The notes: a model not told the origin generated them from the sequence alone. DNA of 64,000 bases from Sphingomonadales bacterium 12-68-11 (GCA_002279825.1 NCCV01000004.1:166354-230353), one strand, 5' to 3'; positions 35,973 to 48,763 are shown, counted from the first letter of the stretch. Program-made: numbers and translations.

Positions 35973-37973
35973 ATGCGCGCAAGCACGATACCTGTTTTGA
36001 GAGCGATGCTGGCGCTGCTCATGCTGTGGCTGGTGGTGCCGGCGGCGGCGCAGGCGCAGCCCGAGCGACCGACCAACATCGTCGGCGAACTGGTCGCGCA
36101 GGGCCCGGTGGCGGCGGACGGGACCGTGACGCTGGCGCTCAACTTCCGCCCCAAGCCGGGCTGGCACGGCTATTGGTCGAACCCCGGCGACGCGGGGCTG
36201 GGCATGGAGCTGGCGTGGGAGCTGCCCGAGGGCTGGACGGCGGGCGAGCCGCTCTACCCGGTGCCGCACCGGCTCGAGATCGCCGGGCTGATGAACCATG
36301 TTTACGAGGGCAATTACGCGGTGCTCGTGCCGGTCAGAATCGCGCCCGGCGCGGCGCGCGATGGCGCGGTTTCGGTCGCGGCGGACTGGCTCGCGTGTAC
36401 CGACAAGATCTGCGTGCCCGAAAGCGCCACGCTGAGCGCGCGGGTCCCCGCCGGCGGGGCGCCCGATGCCCGCTTCGCCGCCTGGCAGGCCGCGCTGCCG
36501 CCGCTGCTCGACCGGCCGGCGCGGTTCGAGCTTGCCGGGAACACCGTGCGGCTTGCGGTGCCGCTGCCGGCCTCGCTCGCGCTCGGCGAGCCGCACGTGT
36601 TCCTGCGCACCGAGCAACTGATCGATTACGGCGCGGCGCAGGGATTCCGCCGTACCGGCGACTGGCTGGTCGCGGAGATCCCGCGCGACGGCTTGGCCGA
36701 AGGGGCCGAGGCGCTGTCGGGCATTCTCAGCCTGGACGAGGCCGGCAACGGCGTGACGTTCGTGGCCGAGCCGGGCGCAATTCCCACCGGCGGCACCGTG
36801 ATCGGCGGTCCGGCGCAGGCGCTGGCGCCGCTGTGGCTGCTGCTGGGCGGAGCGCTGCTCGGCGGGCTGGTGCTCAACCTGATGCCGTGCGTGTTCCCGA
36901 TCCTCAGCCTCAAGGCGCTCAGCCTTGCGCGCGCCGGGGAGAGCCAGGCCGACGCGCGGCGCGACGGGCTGGCCTATACCGCGGGCGTGATGCTGGCCTG
37001 TCTTGCGCTGGGTGCGCTGCTTCTGGGGCTGCGCGCCGGGGGCGCCGAGATCGGCTGGGCGTTCCAGCTTCAGGAGCCCGGCGTGGTGGTGGCGCTGCTG
37101 GTGCTGGCGGTGGCGATCACGGCCAATTTCGCCGGGCTCTACGAGCTGCCCTCGCTGTCGTTCACGCGCGGCGGCGGGCGGGCGAGTGCGTTTTCGACCG
37201 GGCTGCTCGCCGCCTTCGTCGCGACGCCTTGCACCGGGCCGTTCATGGCCGCGGCGATGGGCGCCGCGCTGCTGCTGCCGTGGTGGCAGGGCATGCTGCT
37301 GTTCGCCGCGTTGGGGCTTGGCCTGGCGCTGCCGTTCCTGCTGCTCGGCTTCGTGCCCGCGCTGCGCAAGCGGCTGCCCAAGCCCGGCAAGTGGATGGAC
37401 GTGTTCCGCAAGGTGCTGGCGGTGCCGATGGGGCTGACCGCGCTCGCCCTGCTGTGGCTGCTGTGGCAGCTCGGCGGGCCGTGGTTCGCAGTGGTGAGCG
37501 CGCTGGTGGCGGCGGGGCTGGTAGTCGTGCTGGCCCGGCCGAGGTATCGGCTCGCCGGCGCGGGCCTGGCAGCGGTCGCAGTGGCGGCGCTGACGCAGAT
37601 CCCCGAGCCGCCCGTCCGCACCGACGCGGGCCTGCTCGCCGCCGTGCCCTATAGCGACACCGCGCTGGCCGAGGCGCGTGCGGCGGGCAAGCCGGTGTTC
37701 GTGTGGTTCACCGCCGACTGGTGCCTGACCTGTAAGGTCAACGAAGGCGTCGCGATCGAGCGCGAGGCGACGCGGGAGGCGTTCGAGCAGGCCGGCGTGG
37801 TCGCGATGCGCGGCGACTGGACGCGGCGCGATCCGGCCATCACCCGCTTCCTCACCGCACACGGTGCCGCGGGAGTGCCGCTCTACTTGTGGTACGCGCC
37901 GGGCAAGGACGGCGAGGTGCTGCCCCAGGTCCTGACCCCGGACAGCATCACGGCGCTGGCGGCGCAGAGCTAG
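35973..37973 (+). CDS. Protein-disulfide reductase of the DsbD/ScsB family
   Basis: 666 residues with a signal peptide (about 1-28). The N-terminal periplasmic domain (about 30-270) has the cysteine pair in 'DWLACTDKICVPES'. The eight-helix membrane core (about 280-590) contains 'LNLMPCVFPILSLKALSLA' and 'FVATPCTGPFMAAAMG', whose cysteines pass electrons through the membrane. The C-terminal periplasmic thioredoxin domain carries 'WFTADWCLTCKVNE'. The family moves reducing power from cytosolic thioredoxin to periplasmic partners, in disulfide isomerisation or cytochrome c maturation. ATG 36006 is a possible later start. The coding end overlaps the convergent lipoprotein gene by 26 bp. Confidence 0.92.
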   Translation: MRASTIPVLRAMLALLMLWLVVPAAAQAQPERPTNIVGELVAQGPVAADGTVTLALNFRPKPGWHGYWSNPGDAGLGMELAWELPEGWTAGEPLYPVPHRLEIAGLMNHVYEGNYAVLVPVRIAPGAARDGAVSVAADWLACTDKICVPESATLSARVPAGGAPDARFAAWQAALPPLLDRPARFELAGNTVRLAVPLPASLALGEPHVFLRTEQLIDYGAAQGFRRTGDWLVAEIPRDGLAEGAEALSGILSLDEAGNGVTFVAEPGAIPTGGTVIGGPAQALAPLWLLLGGALLGGLVLNLMPCVFPILSLKALSLARAGESQADARRDGLAYTAGVMLACLALGALLLGLRAGGAEIGWAFQLQEPGVVVALLVLAVAITANFAGLYELPSLSFTRGGGRASAFSTGLLAAFVATPCTGPFMAAAMGAALLLPWWQGMLLFAALGLGLALPFLLLGFVPALRKRLPKPGKWMDVFRKVLAVPMGLTALALLWLLWQLGGPWFAVVSALVAAGLVVVLARPRYRLAGAGLAAVAVAALTQIPEPPVRTDAGLLAAVPYSDTALAEARAAGKPVFVWFTADWCLTCKVNEGVAIEREATREAFEQAGVVAMRGDWTRRDPAITRFLTAHGAAGVPLYLWYAPGKDGEVLPQVLTPDSITALAAQS

Positions 37974-38532
37974 GCGCGGCGCTCGCGGCGGATTCCACCG
38001 GCCGCGCCCGTCCGCCCGCGCGGCACCAGATGACGAACTCGCCCGGGATGCGGCTGCCGGCGATCAGCAGCGTGCCGCCACCCGGCAGCGTGGCTTCAAG
38101 CTCGCGCGGGCCGGTGAACACCTCGAGCAGCGGATCGGACGCGGGCAGATCGCCTTGCCAGCGCCACTCGCCCTCGGCCAGCGTGGCATCGAGCTTGAAG
38201 CGCGAGATCGTGCCGTTGCCGATCACCGGGAACAGCGCCTTGGCACCCGGACGGCCGACCACGTGGCGCACGATCCGCAGCACCGGCGGGGTCTCCACCG
38301 GCCGGCACGCCAGCGTCAGCAGCGGCGGCGCGCCGGCCACGCCGAAATCGATCGCCTGGCCGCCCGGGTTGACCTGCCAGGTGGCGCCGCTGGTGTTAGG
38401 GGACAGCAGCGGCTCCTCGGCGCCGGCCAGTTCGTCGAAAGCGACGCGCTGTATGGGCGGGTCTGCCTGGCGGCATGACGGCAGCACAGCGCAGCCGAGC
38501 AGCAGGACGGTGAGGACGGCGGCGCGCGGCAT
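37948..38532 (-). CDS. Lipoprotein of unknown function
   Basis: 194 residues with a lipoprotein signal: hydrophobic run, then lipobox VLPSC with the modified cysteine at 20. The mature domain is beta-rich ('ATWQVNPGGQAIDFGVAGAPPLLTLACRPVETP...'), with two further cysteines and 'EFVIWCRAGG' near the end. I recognise no named family, but such small beta-rich lipoproteins are common in sphingomonads. It converges with the DsbD-family gene and overlaps its last 26 bp. The C-terminus is alanine/proline-rich and lies in that overlap. Confidence 0.65.
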   Translation of the reverse strand: MPRAAVLTVLLLGCAVLPSCRQADPPIQRVAFDELAGAEEPLLSPNTSGATWQVNPGGQAIDFGVAGAPPLLTLACRPVETPPVLRIVRHVVGRPGAKALFPVIGNGTISRFKLDATLAEGEWRWQGDLPASDPLLEVFTGPRELEATLPGGGTLLIAGSRIPGEFVIWCRAGGRARPVESAASAAPSSAPPAP

Positions 38533-38615
38533 CCGCGCCTGATGGCGGCGGCGGCGGGCGGATACAAGCAGGTGCGGTGCGGCTGTCCGCAGCCGCTAAC
38601 CTTCGTGGCGACGGC

Positions 38616-38753
38616 TCACGCCGAATGGCGGCGGCGGTGGTCGGAGAACCTCTCGCCGCTCCGCGCCTCGGTGCGGACGCCGTTGACCTTCCACGGCTTG
38701 CACAGCTTGCAGCCGGCACGCCGGTTGCGGGGGCGGTGGCGCTTGTGGTTCAT
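38616..38753 (-). CDS. 45-residue basic CxxC protein
   Basis: A very basic small protein (MNHKRHRPRNRRAGCKLCKP...) with a CKLC pair at residues 15-18 and a Trp-Lys following. The pattern, basic arm plus CxxC plus 'KPWK.NG', looks like a recurring alphaproteobacterial small protein rather than a chance frame. It starts 10 bp after the higA stop on the same strand, so it may share that transcript. A role in RNA or ribosome binding fits the charge but is not shown. Confidence 0.55.
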   Translation of the reverse strand: MNHKRHRPRNRRAGCKLCKPWKVNGVRTEARSGERFSDHRRRHSA

Positions 38754-38763
38754 GACTGTGGCT

Positions 38764-39081
38764 TCAAGCAGCGCGCGGCACGATCCGGTCGAGATCGCCG
38801 TTGAGCGCGCGCTTGGCTTCGAGCAGTTCGTAACTCGCTTGAAGCCGCAGGAAGAAGCCCTCGGACATACGGAAATAGCGGCCCAGACGCAGGTCGAGTT
38901 CGCCGTCCATCGGAGTTTTCCCGTCAATCACGGCCTGCACGTGCGCAGTATCGGTCCCGATCGCGCCGGCCAGCGAGGCGGCGTCGAGCCCCAGCGGCTG
39001 CATGAACTCGGACACCAGCAGTTCGCCCGCATGGGCGTTGTGCAGCCAGTCCGGGTTAGTGGTAGTCGGCGATTTCAACAT
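38764..39081 (-). CDS. higA: HigA-type antitoxin
   Basis: 105 residues from ATG 39081, overlapping the toxin gene by 26 bp. The helix-turn-helix core 'HAGELLVSEFMQPLGLDAASLAGAIGTDTAHVQAVIDGKTPMDGELDLRLGRYFRMSEGFFLRLQASYEL' is the standard XRE/HigA layout, with the conserved 'FFLRLQ..Y.L' end. Antitoxins of this group bind the toxin and repress their own operon. The toxin-first gene order is typical for HigBA. Confidence 0.9.
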   Translation of the reverse strand: MLKSPTTTNPDWLHNAHAGELLVSEFMQPLGLDAASLAGAIGTDTAHVQAVIDGKTPMDGELDLRLGRYFRMSEGFFLRLQASYELLEAKRALNGDLDRIVPRAA

Positions 39082-39337
39082 CGTGGGCGTGTCCGTCTTT
39101 CCAGACGAAGCATATACGCCATTGCTTGTTAATTGAAATGGCATGTTGGCCGAGGCGATCCTCTCGCAGAGCGTGCAAGCCGTTGCTGGGTGGGTTCTTG
39201 AGGTCGTCCAGCGATTCCGCCGCATCGACCAACAAGAGCCTATTGCGGGCACGCTGCTGGATATCCGGCGGCAGCCTGCGGCTGCGCTGGCCGTTCCAGA
39301 GGCCTTCGGCTTCCTTGTCCGCGAAGGAGATGATCAT
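39056..39337 (-). CDS. higB: HigB-type toxin (RelE/ParE superfamily)
   Basis: 93 residues. 'MIISFADKEAEGLWNGQRSRRLPPDIQQRARNRLLLVDAAESLDDLKNPPSNGLHALREDRLGQHAISINKQWRICFVW' is quoted only by blocks here: the start ISFADKEAEGLWNG, the middle LDDLKNPPSNGLHAL and INKQWRICFVWKDG are hallmark HigB/GraT lines. The family cuts mRNA at the ribosome. The order toxin-antitoxin with overlapping genes supports a working pair. 'DVEIADYH' at the end is also typical. Confidence 0.9.
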   Translation of the reverse strand: MIISFADKEAEGLWNGQRSRRLPPDIQQRARNRLLLVDAAESLDDLKNPPSNGLHALREDRLGQHAISINKQWRICFVWKDGHAHDVEIADYH

Positions 39338-39440
39338 GGCTGCCTCGAAAAATGCAGCTCCCTATGAATCATATTCTTCGGGGATGCCAACATGAACAGC
39401 GGCCATTTCCACCCGTTCGTCTCGCGCCGAGAGACGGCTC

Positions 39441-41627
<2,187 letters not shown>

Positions 41628-41744
41628 CGCCGCGATATGGCTGTTCCTGCTGCGTTCCGCAATGCTCGGCGGCACCGGGAAAGCAATGCCCCCGGCCGCG
41701 TTTCGTTCAGCTAACCGCCAACTAACCTGGATTAGCAGACACGC

Positions 41745-42539
41745 ATGGTTCGCCTGTTTCACCCCGCCGCCGCACGCGCCCGGACGCTGGCCCCCGCCGC
41801 AGGCGCCTTGCGCGCCGGCGCCGCCCGCCGGCTCGAGCTGCTGCGCACTCCGGCGCCCGAAGAGGCGCGCGGGCCGGCGCTGCAACTGCTGCTGGGCGAA
41901 GTGCGCCACTTGTGGGAGCCGGTGCGCCGGCAGTTCGATCCGCCGCTCGGGCTCGCGCCGACCCGCTCCCCCAAAGTGGTCATCCTGCTGCCAGGCTTCG
42001 CCACGCACCCCTTGCGGATGCGCTACATGGCGCAGCAGCTCGAAGGCGCCGGCCACACCGTCAAGCGCTGGGGGCTGGGCTGGAATCTCGGCCCGACGGT
42101 CGAAAACTTCGCGCAGATGGAGGCGCGCGTGCGCCAGGTCAGCGCGCGCTACGGCCAGCCGGTGGTGCTGGTCGGGTGGAGCCTGGGCGGGATCTTCGCG
42201 CGCGAGCTGGCCAAGCGCCACCCGGCGGACGTCGCCAAAGTCATCACCATGGGCACCCCGTTCTCGGGCTCGCCTTACGCCAACAACGCGTGGCGCGCCT
42301 ACCAGCTCATTACCGGCCATTCGGTCGAGCGTCCGCCGATCGAGGCCGCGTCCGCCATCAAGCCGCCGGTCGAGACGGTGGCCTTGTGGAGCCCGCGCGA
42401 CGGCATCGTCTCCCCCCGCTGCGCGCGCGGGTTGCCCGGCGAGCGCGACCGCGAAGTGGCACTGCGCTGCCGGCACACCGGTTTCGCCAATTCTCCCGAG
42501 GCGATCCGCGCGGTCGCCCGCGAGCTGGAGCGCGACTGA
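41745..42539 (+). CDS. Alpha/beta-hydrolase (lipase/PGAP1-like)
   Basis: 264 residues. The catalytic domain begins with '[27 protein letters not shown]' (about 77-103). The nucleophile elbow is '[21 protein letters not shown]' (GWSLG, Ser about 146), and the closing histidine is probably in '[12 protein letters not shown]'. The '[20 protein letters not shown]' line is typical of lipase-like hydrolases with a membrane-lipid or acylated substrate. There is no signal peptide; the alanine/arginine-rich first 60 residues look like a targeting or disordered arm. It is just upstream of the Anbu cluster on the same strand but 74 bp away, so a link is uncertain. Confidence 0.8.
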   Translation: MVRLFHPAAARARTLAPAAGALRAGAARRLELLRTPAPEEARGPALQLLLGEVRHLWEPVRRQFDPPLGLAPTRSPKVVILLPGFATHPLRMRYMAQQLEGAGHTVKRWGLGWNLGPTVENFAQMEARVRQVSARYGQPVVLVGWSLGGIFARELAKRHPADVAKVITMGTPFSGSPYANNAWRAYQLITGHSVERPPIEAASAIKPPVETVALWSPRDGIVSPRCARGLPGERDREVALRCRHTGFANSPEAIRAVARELERD

Positions 42540-42613
42540 CGCATCCGGGTTGACCCGGTGGCGCCAAGCCCTTGCGCGCGCTGCCGATCCTGTCATGGTG
42601 CGGCGCACAAGGG

Positions 42614-44047
<1,434 letters not shown>

Positions 44048-44063
44048 TGGGCGACTCTTTCCT

Positions 44064-44146
44064 CGTCATTGCGAGGGGCAACGCCCCGCGGCAATCAAGG
44101 GCGGCTTTGCGCGGCCCTGGATTGCTTCGCTGCGCTCGCAATGACG
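44064..44146. repeat. Palindromic repeat, family A copy 3
   Basis: CGTCATTGCGAG and CTCGCAATGACG ends with inner CCGCGGCAATCAAGG/CCTGGATTGCTTCG arms. It separates the ATP-grasp and alpha-E genes of the Anbu cluster and ends 16 bp before the alpha-E start codon. Confidence 0.85.
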
Positions 44147-44162
44147 AAGAAGCGGCTTGGAC

Positions 44163-45107
44163 ATGCTAGGCCGCGTCGCCAACGGCATCTTCTGGATGTA
44201 TCGCTATCTCGAGCGGGCGGAGAACATCGCGCGCCTGCTCGCCGCCGGGCACCGCATGTCGCTCACGCGGGGCCCCGACGCGGCGACCGAGGAGTGGCGT
44301 TCGGTCCTGACCACGCTCGGGCTGCTCAAAAGTTACAAGGCCGCTTACGACGATTTCACCGGCTCGCACGTGTGCGACTTCGTGCTGCGCGGCCGCACCA
44401 ACGAATTGAGCGTGCTGACGATGTTCGAACGCGCCCGCCTGAACGCGCGGACCTGCCGCTCGGCCATCACGCTCGAAGTCTGGGAAGCGGTCAACGAGGC
44501 CTGGATGACGCTGCGCGACCTGCTCGCCCGGCCGGTGCGCGAAGGCAGCCTCGGGACGGCGCTGGCCGCGATCCGCCGCGAATCGACGCTCGCGCGCGGG
44601 GCCACGCACGGCTCGATGATGCGCAACGAGATCTATTCGTTCGCGCGCGCCGGCACGTTCATCGAGCGCGCCGACAACACCGCCCGTATCCTCGACGTGA
44701 AGTACTATCTCTTGCTGCCCTCGCTGGCTTACGTCGGCACCGCGCTCGATACCGGGCAATGGGACAACGTGCTGCGCTCGCTGTCGGGGGAGCGCGCCTA
44801 CCGCTGGCTCAACGCGGGGCGGATGGATGCCCGCTCGATCGCCGATTTCGTCATTCTCGACGGCCGGTTCCCGCGCAGCCTGGCGTTTTGCTACAAGTCG
44901 CTCGGCGAGAACCTCGATGCGCTGGCCGCGCTGCACGGCCACGAAGGGCCGGCCCATGCGCTGATGCGCGAGGCCGACGCGCAGCTTACCGGCAAGACAA
45001 TCGAGCAGATCTTCGACCAGGGGCTGCACCAGTTTCTCGGCAGCTTCATTACGCGCAACCAGGCCGTGGCCAGCGCCATCGCTGATCAGTACCGCTTCGT
45101 CGCCTAA
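44163..45107 (+). CDS. Alpha-E domain protein (Anbu cluster)
   Basis: 314 residues from ATG 44163 (TTG 44157 is in frame). An all-helical protein of the alpha-E/COG2307 family, recognised by the start 'MLGRVANGIFWMYRYLERAENIARLL', the middle 'ARTCRSAITLEVWEAVNE' and 'ARAGTFIERADNTARILDVKYYLLLP', and the end 'FLGSFITRNQAVASAIADQYRF'. The glutamate in YLERAEN and those in FIERADN are the conserved residues for which the family is named. It always occurs with the ATP-grasp partner and is thought to help it, but its own activity is unknown. Confidence 0.9.
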   Translation: MLGRVANGIFWMYRYLERAENIARLLAAGHRMSLTRGPDAATEEWRSVLTTLGLLKSYKAAYDDFTGSHVCDFVLRGRTNELSVLTMFERARLNARTCRSAITLEVWEAVNEAWMTLRDLLARPVREGSLGTALAAIRRESTLARGATHGSMMRNEIYSFARAGTFIERADNTARILDVKYYLLLPSLAYVGTALDTGQWDNVLRSLSGERAYRWLNAGRMDARSIADFVILDGRFPRSLAFCYKSLGENLDALAALHGHEGPAHALMREADAQLTGKTIEQIFDQGLHQFLGSFITRNQAVASAIADQYRFVA

Positions 45108-45118
45108 GGCCCGCCCCA

Positions 45119-45934
45119 ATGCGCCTCGCCATCCGCCACACCACCCGATACCGCTTCGCCGGCCCGGTCGCGCACGGGCTGCAGCGGCTGCGGCTTACCC
45201 CCAAGACCACGCAAGGGCAGTCGATCAGGGACTGGACGATGGCTTATGTGGGCGCGCGCGAGGAGCTGACCTACGACGACCAGAATCACAACCATGTGAC
45301 ATTGGTGTCGGTGCTCGAAGGCACCGAGGAAGTCGTCGTCACCTGCCGCGGCACGGTCGATACCGAGGATCATGCCGGCGTGCTGGGCAGCCATGCCGGG
45401 CACCTGCCGCTCTGGTCCTTTCTCGGCCACACCGACCTGACCCGCCCGGGACCGCGCGTCAGGCAGCTATTGTCCGGGATCGAGCGCCGGCGCGACGATG
45501 CGGTGGCGACGCTCCACAACCTCTCGGCGGCGATCCGCGAGAAGGTCATCTACGCTACCGGGGAAACGCGGGTCGATACGACCGCCGAGGAGGCGATCAC
45601 GGCCGGGCTGGGGGTGTGCCAGGATCACGCCCACATCTTCATCGCCGCCGCGCGCTCGCTGGAGATCCCCGCGCGCTACGTCAGCGGCTACCTGATGATG
45701 AACGACCGCATCGAGCAGGAAGCCACGCACGCTTGGGCCGAAGCCTGGGTCGACGAGCTGGGCTGGGTCGGGTTCGATATCTCCAACGGGATCAGCCCCG
45801 ATCCCCGCTACGTTCGCCTCGCCACCGGGCGCGATTATCGCGACGCGGCCCCGGTCACCGGAATCAGCTACGGCGCGGCCACCGAGACGCTGACAGTCGA
45901 TCTGGCTGTGGAACAACAGGTGGTCGAACAGTAG
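45119..45934 (+). CDS. Transglutaminase-like cysteine protease (Anbu cluster)
   Basis: 271 residues. An N-terminal beta domain ('MRLAIRHTTRYRFAGPVAHGLQRLRLTP', about 1-90) is followed by a transglutaminase fold with Cys167 (GLGVCQDHAH), His204 (THAWAEAWV) and Asp220 (GFDISNG) as the catalytic triad. This is the COG1305 arrangement. In this cluster the protein may hydrolyse or form an isopeptide bond on the product of the ATP-grasp enzyme. It follows the alpha-E gene after 11 bp and precedes the Anbu gene by about 50 bp. Confidence 0.92.
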   Translation: MRLAIRHTTRYRFAGPVAHGLQRLRLTPKTTQGQSIRDWTMAYVGAREELTYDDQNHNHVTLVSVLEGTEEVVVTCRGTVDTEDHAGVLGSHAGHLPLWSFLGHTDLTRPGPRVRQLLSGIERRRDDAVATLHNLSAAIREKVIYATGETRVDTTAEEAITAGLGVCQDHAHIFIAAARSLEIPARYVSGYLMMNDRIEQEATHAWAEAWVDELGWVGFDISNGISPDPRYVRLATGRDYRDAAPVTGISYGAATETLTVDLAVEQQVVEQ

Positions 45935-45986
45935 CCCGGCGCGCCAGGGTTGGCTAACCTGCCGCCTTCAACGACGGATCGGACCT

Positions 45987-46736
45987 ATGACGTATTGCGT
46001 GGGAATGGTGCTCGACCGCGGGCTGGTGCTGATGAGCGACACCCGCACCAACTCGGGCGTCGACAATATCTCGGTGTTCCGGAAGATGTACCACTGGTCG
46101 AACCCGGGCGAACGGATCATCGCGCTGATGACCGCGGGCAACCTGGCGACCACCCAGGCGGTGATAAGCCGGCTCGAGGAACGCACCAAGGCCCCGGTCG
46201 ACCGGCAGAACTCGCTGCTAGAGCTGCCTTCGATGTTCCAGGTCGCGGTCGAGGCCGGCAAGCTGCTGCGCGAGATCGTGCAGGAAACGCAGGACGACAA
46301 CGGCCAGCACGGCAAGGGCCGCTTCACCGCCTCGATGATCCTGGCCGGCCAGATCAAGGGCATGGAGCCGCGGCTGTTCCTGATCTACCCCGAAGGCAAC
46401 TTCATCGAGGCCAGCTTCGACACGCCGTTCTTCCAGATCGGCGAGACCAAGTACGGCCGCCCGATCCTGATCCGCGGCTACGAACGGACGATGAGTTTCG
46501 AGGACGCGGTCAAGCTGCTGATGGTCAGCTTCGATTCGACGCTCAAGGCCAACCTCTCGGTCGGCTTGCCGCTCGACCTGATGGTGATCGAGCGCGACGG
46601 GTTCGCGGCCAAGCACGAGCGCCGAATCGACAGTACCGATCCCTATTTCCAGGCGGTCTCGTCGGGATGGAGCGACGCCTTGCGCAACGCGTTCCATTCG
46701 CTGCCCGACTACAGCTTCTACCGCGAACAGACCTGA
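45987..46736 (+). CDS. Anbu (proteasome-type protease, ancestral beta-subunit)
   Basis: 249 residues. The N-terminal threonine (Thr2 before Met removal, 'MTYCVGMVLDRGLVLMSDTRTNSGVD'), with Asp18 and Lys33, gives the catalytic site of the Ntn-hydrolase proteasome fold. 'ALMTAGNLATTQAVISRLEER' and 'GETKYGRPILIRGYERTMSFEDAVKLLMVSFDSTLKANLSVGLPLDL' match the Anbu family (COG3484). Purified Anbu proteins form open helical rings without the closed barrel of HslV. Proteolytic activity has been hard to demonstrate, so the biological substrate is open. Last gene of the four-gene cluster, converging with the extensin-like gene 15 bp downstream. Confidence 0.93.
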   Translation: MTYCVGMVLDRGLVLMSDTRTNSGVDNISVFRKMYHWSNPGERIIALMTAGNLATTQAVISRLEERTKAPVDRQNSLLELPSMFQVAVEAGKLLREIVQETQDDNGQHGKGRFTASMILAGQIKGMEPRLFLIYPEGNFIEASFDTPFFQIGETKYGRPILIRGYERTMSFEDAVKLLMVSFDSTLKANLSVGLPLDLMVIERDGFAAKHERRIDSTDPYFQAVSSGWSDALRNAFHSLPDYSFYREQT

Positions 46737-46751
46737 CCGGCCGCGCGGGTG

Positions 46752-47426
46752 TCAGCGGCAGAAGGCGCTGCCGTCGCCGGTGCCTTCGAGATGCAGGTGA
46801 TCGTGATGCGCGGCGTTGTAGTCGGGGCTGAGCACGGTCCCGAAGCGCTTGCAGGCGCTTTGCCGGACTACCCGCAGGAACTCGCGTGCCCGCGGATCGC
46901 CGCCGTTCCAGTCCTGCCGCACCGAAACGCGCCGGCCGTTTTCAAGCACGAAGGCGGCGATGTCGATCGCCTCGCCGGTGGCGTGCGCCGATTTGCGATT
47001 GGTGCCGGCGACGTTGCGGCACGAATAGCTGCCCATCGTCTCGATACTGCGGATCGGCGAGCCGAGCAGTTGCACCGCCGCGCGGTCGACCCCGAAGCGC
47101 GCCCAGCCGGCGAAGGCGCGGCTCACGCCGCAAGTCACCGGCCCGAGATTGGTCGCCACCAGCGCGGCGTTGTCGGACGCGAAGCTCTGGAGTTGCACGG
47201 TGCCGAGATTGGAGCAGCCGGGCGCGATGTAGCGATCGGGCAGGGGCGTGAACCGCGCCCCGTCGGCGCCGAGCTGGCGCAGGCACTGATCGGTAACCGG
47301 GGCGCGCGTTTGCGGCGCGCTGCGCGGGGCGGCCGCCGGGCCCTGGCTTCCGCCGCCCACGACCGGCAGCGCCGAGCACGCAGCGGTCGCCGAGGCGAGC
47401 AGGAGCAGGGCGCAGTGGCGGATCAT
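46752..47426 (-). CDS. Extensin-like lipoprotein (peptidase-like fold)
   Basis: 224 residues with a lipobox (ASATAACSAL, Cys17). The C-terminal two thirds form the extensin-like C domain: 'YIAPGCSNLGTVQLQSF', 'GPVTCGVSRAFAGW', 'GSYSCRNVAGTNRKSAHATGEAIDIAAFVLENGR' and 'NAAHHDHLHLEGTG'. The His/Asp and HDH residues are those of LAS-type zinc peptidases. A role on peptidoglycan peptides at the outer membrane is plausible. Nothing else in the neighbourhood supports a substrate. It lies divergent from serC across 180 bp. Confidence 0.85.
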   Translation of the reverse strand: MIRHCALLLLASATAACSALPVVGGGSQGPAAAPRSAPQTRAPVTDQCLRQLGADGARFTPLPDRYIAPGCSNLGTVQLQSFASDNAALVATNLGPVTCGVSRAFAGWARFGVDRAAVQLLGSPIRSIETMGSYSCRNVAGTNRKSAHATGEAIDIAAFVLENGRRVSVRQDWNGGDPRAREFLRVVRQSACKRFGTVLSPDYNAAHHDHLHLEGTGDGSAFCR

Positions 47427-47608
47427 CGTCGGGGATATTCACCTATCGTGGTTAACAAGGCCCTAATTTCAGCGCCTTGCGATGCGAAAGCGGCGGGCGG
47501 TTTCGGGCGCAACCGCAATCGTTGTTGACTTGGCCGACGCGGCGCCTAGGGCCCGCGACGGGCCACGCGGTCCCAACGCCGCGCGTGCTCTCTGTGAGGA
47601 GAGTCTAC

Positions 47609-48763
47609 ATGACTGATACCAATGCGGCCGGCGCCGTTCTTGCGCCTGCCATGCCCGCCACCAAGCCGGCGCGCCCCTACTTCTCTTCCGGCCCTTGCGC
47701 CAAGCCTCCGGGCTGGGATGCCGCCAAGCTGGCGACCGACTCGCTCGGCCGCTCGCACCGCTCCAAGCTCGGCAAGACCCGTCTCCAGTATTGCATCGAC
47801 CTCATGCGCGAGATGCTGGCGCTGCCCGACACGCACCGCATCGGCATCGTCCCGGGGTCCGACACCGGCGCTTTCGAGATGGCGATGTGGACCATGCTCG
47901 GCGCGCGCGGCGTGACCGCGCTGGCCTGGGAGAGCTTCGGCGAAGGCTGGGTGACCGACGCGGTCAAGCAGCTCAAGCTCGAACCCACCGTGGTCCGCGC
48001 CGATTACGGCCAGCTCCCCGATCTCGACAAGGTCGACTGGTCGGACGACGTGCTGTTCACCTGGAACGGCACCACCAGCGGCGTGCGCGTACCCGACGGC
48101 GAATGGATCCCGGCCGACCGCGAAGGGCTCAGCTTCGCCGACGCGACTAGCGCGGTGTTCGCTTACGACATCCCGTGGGACAAGATCGATGTCGCCACCT
48201 TCTCGTGGCAGAAGGTGCTCGGCGGCGAGGGCGGGCACGGCGTGCTGATCCTCGGGCCGCGCGCGGTCGAGCGGCTCGCCGAATACACCCCCGCCTGGCC
48301 GCTGCCGAAGGTGTTCCGCCTGATGTCGAAGGGCGCGCTGGCAGAAGGCATTTTCAAAGGCGAGACGATCAACACCCCGTCGATGCTGGCGGTCGAGGAC
48401 GCGATCTGGACGCTTGAATGGGCCAGGTCGGTCGGCGGTCTCGAAGGCCTCAAGGCGCGCGCCACCGCCAACGCCCACGCGCTCGACAAGATCGTCGCCG
48501 CGCGGCCCTGGCTCGGGCACCTGGCGGTCGATCACGGCATCCGCTCGAAGACTTCGGTGTGCCTGACGGTCGAAGGCGCCGACGCCGACTTCATCAAGAC
48601 GTTCGCCGGCCTGCTCGAGAAGGAGCACGCGGCTTACGACATCGCCGGCTACCGCGACGCCCCGCCGGGGCTGCGCATCTGGTGCGGCGCGACGGTCGAC
48701 ACCGCCGATGTCGAAGCGCTCGGCCCGTGGCTCGACTGGGCGTGGGAAACGCTCAAGGCCTGA
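47609..48763 (+). CDS. serC: Phosphoserine aminotransferase
   Basis: 384 residues from ATG 47609, preceded by GAGGAGAG. It transaminates 3-phosphohydroxypyruvate with glutamate to O-phosphoserine, the second serine step. 'RPYFSSGPCAKPPGW' and 'SLGRSHRSKLGKTRLQ' are typical of the alphaproteobacterial SerC form. The pyridoxal-phosphate lysine is in 'VATFSWQKVLGGEGGHGVLILGPRA' (about 195), with aspartate in 'FADATSAVFAYDI'. It is followed by serA on the same strand across an inverted repeat. Confidence 0.95.
   Translation: MTDTNAAGAVLAPAMPATKPARPYFSSGPCAKPPGWDAAKLATDSLGRSHRSKLGKTRLQYCIDLMREMLALPDTHRIGIVPGSDTGAFEMAMWTMLGARGVTALAWESFGEGWVTDAVKQLKLEPTVVRADYGQLPDLDKVDWSDDVLFTWNGTTSGVRVPDGEWIPADREGLSFADATSAVFAYDIPWDKIDVATFSWQKVLGGEGGHGVLILGPRAVERLAEYTPAWPLPKVFRLMSKGALAEGIFKGETINTPSMLAVEDAIWTLEWARSVGGLEGLKARATANAHALDKIVAARPWLGHLAVDHGIRSKTSVCLTVEGADADFIKTFAGLLEKEHAAYDIAGYRDAPPGLRIWCGATVDTADVEALGPWLDWAWETLKA

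Noticed and set aside
34578..37862. 1094-residue minus-strand frame opposite the DsbD-family gene
   Set aside because: A long shadow frame spanning two genes; only the UbiH gene inside it, in another frame, is real.
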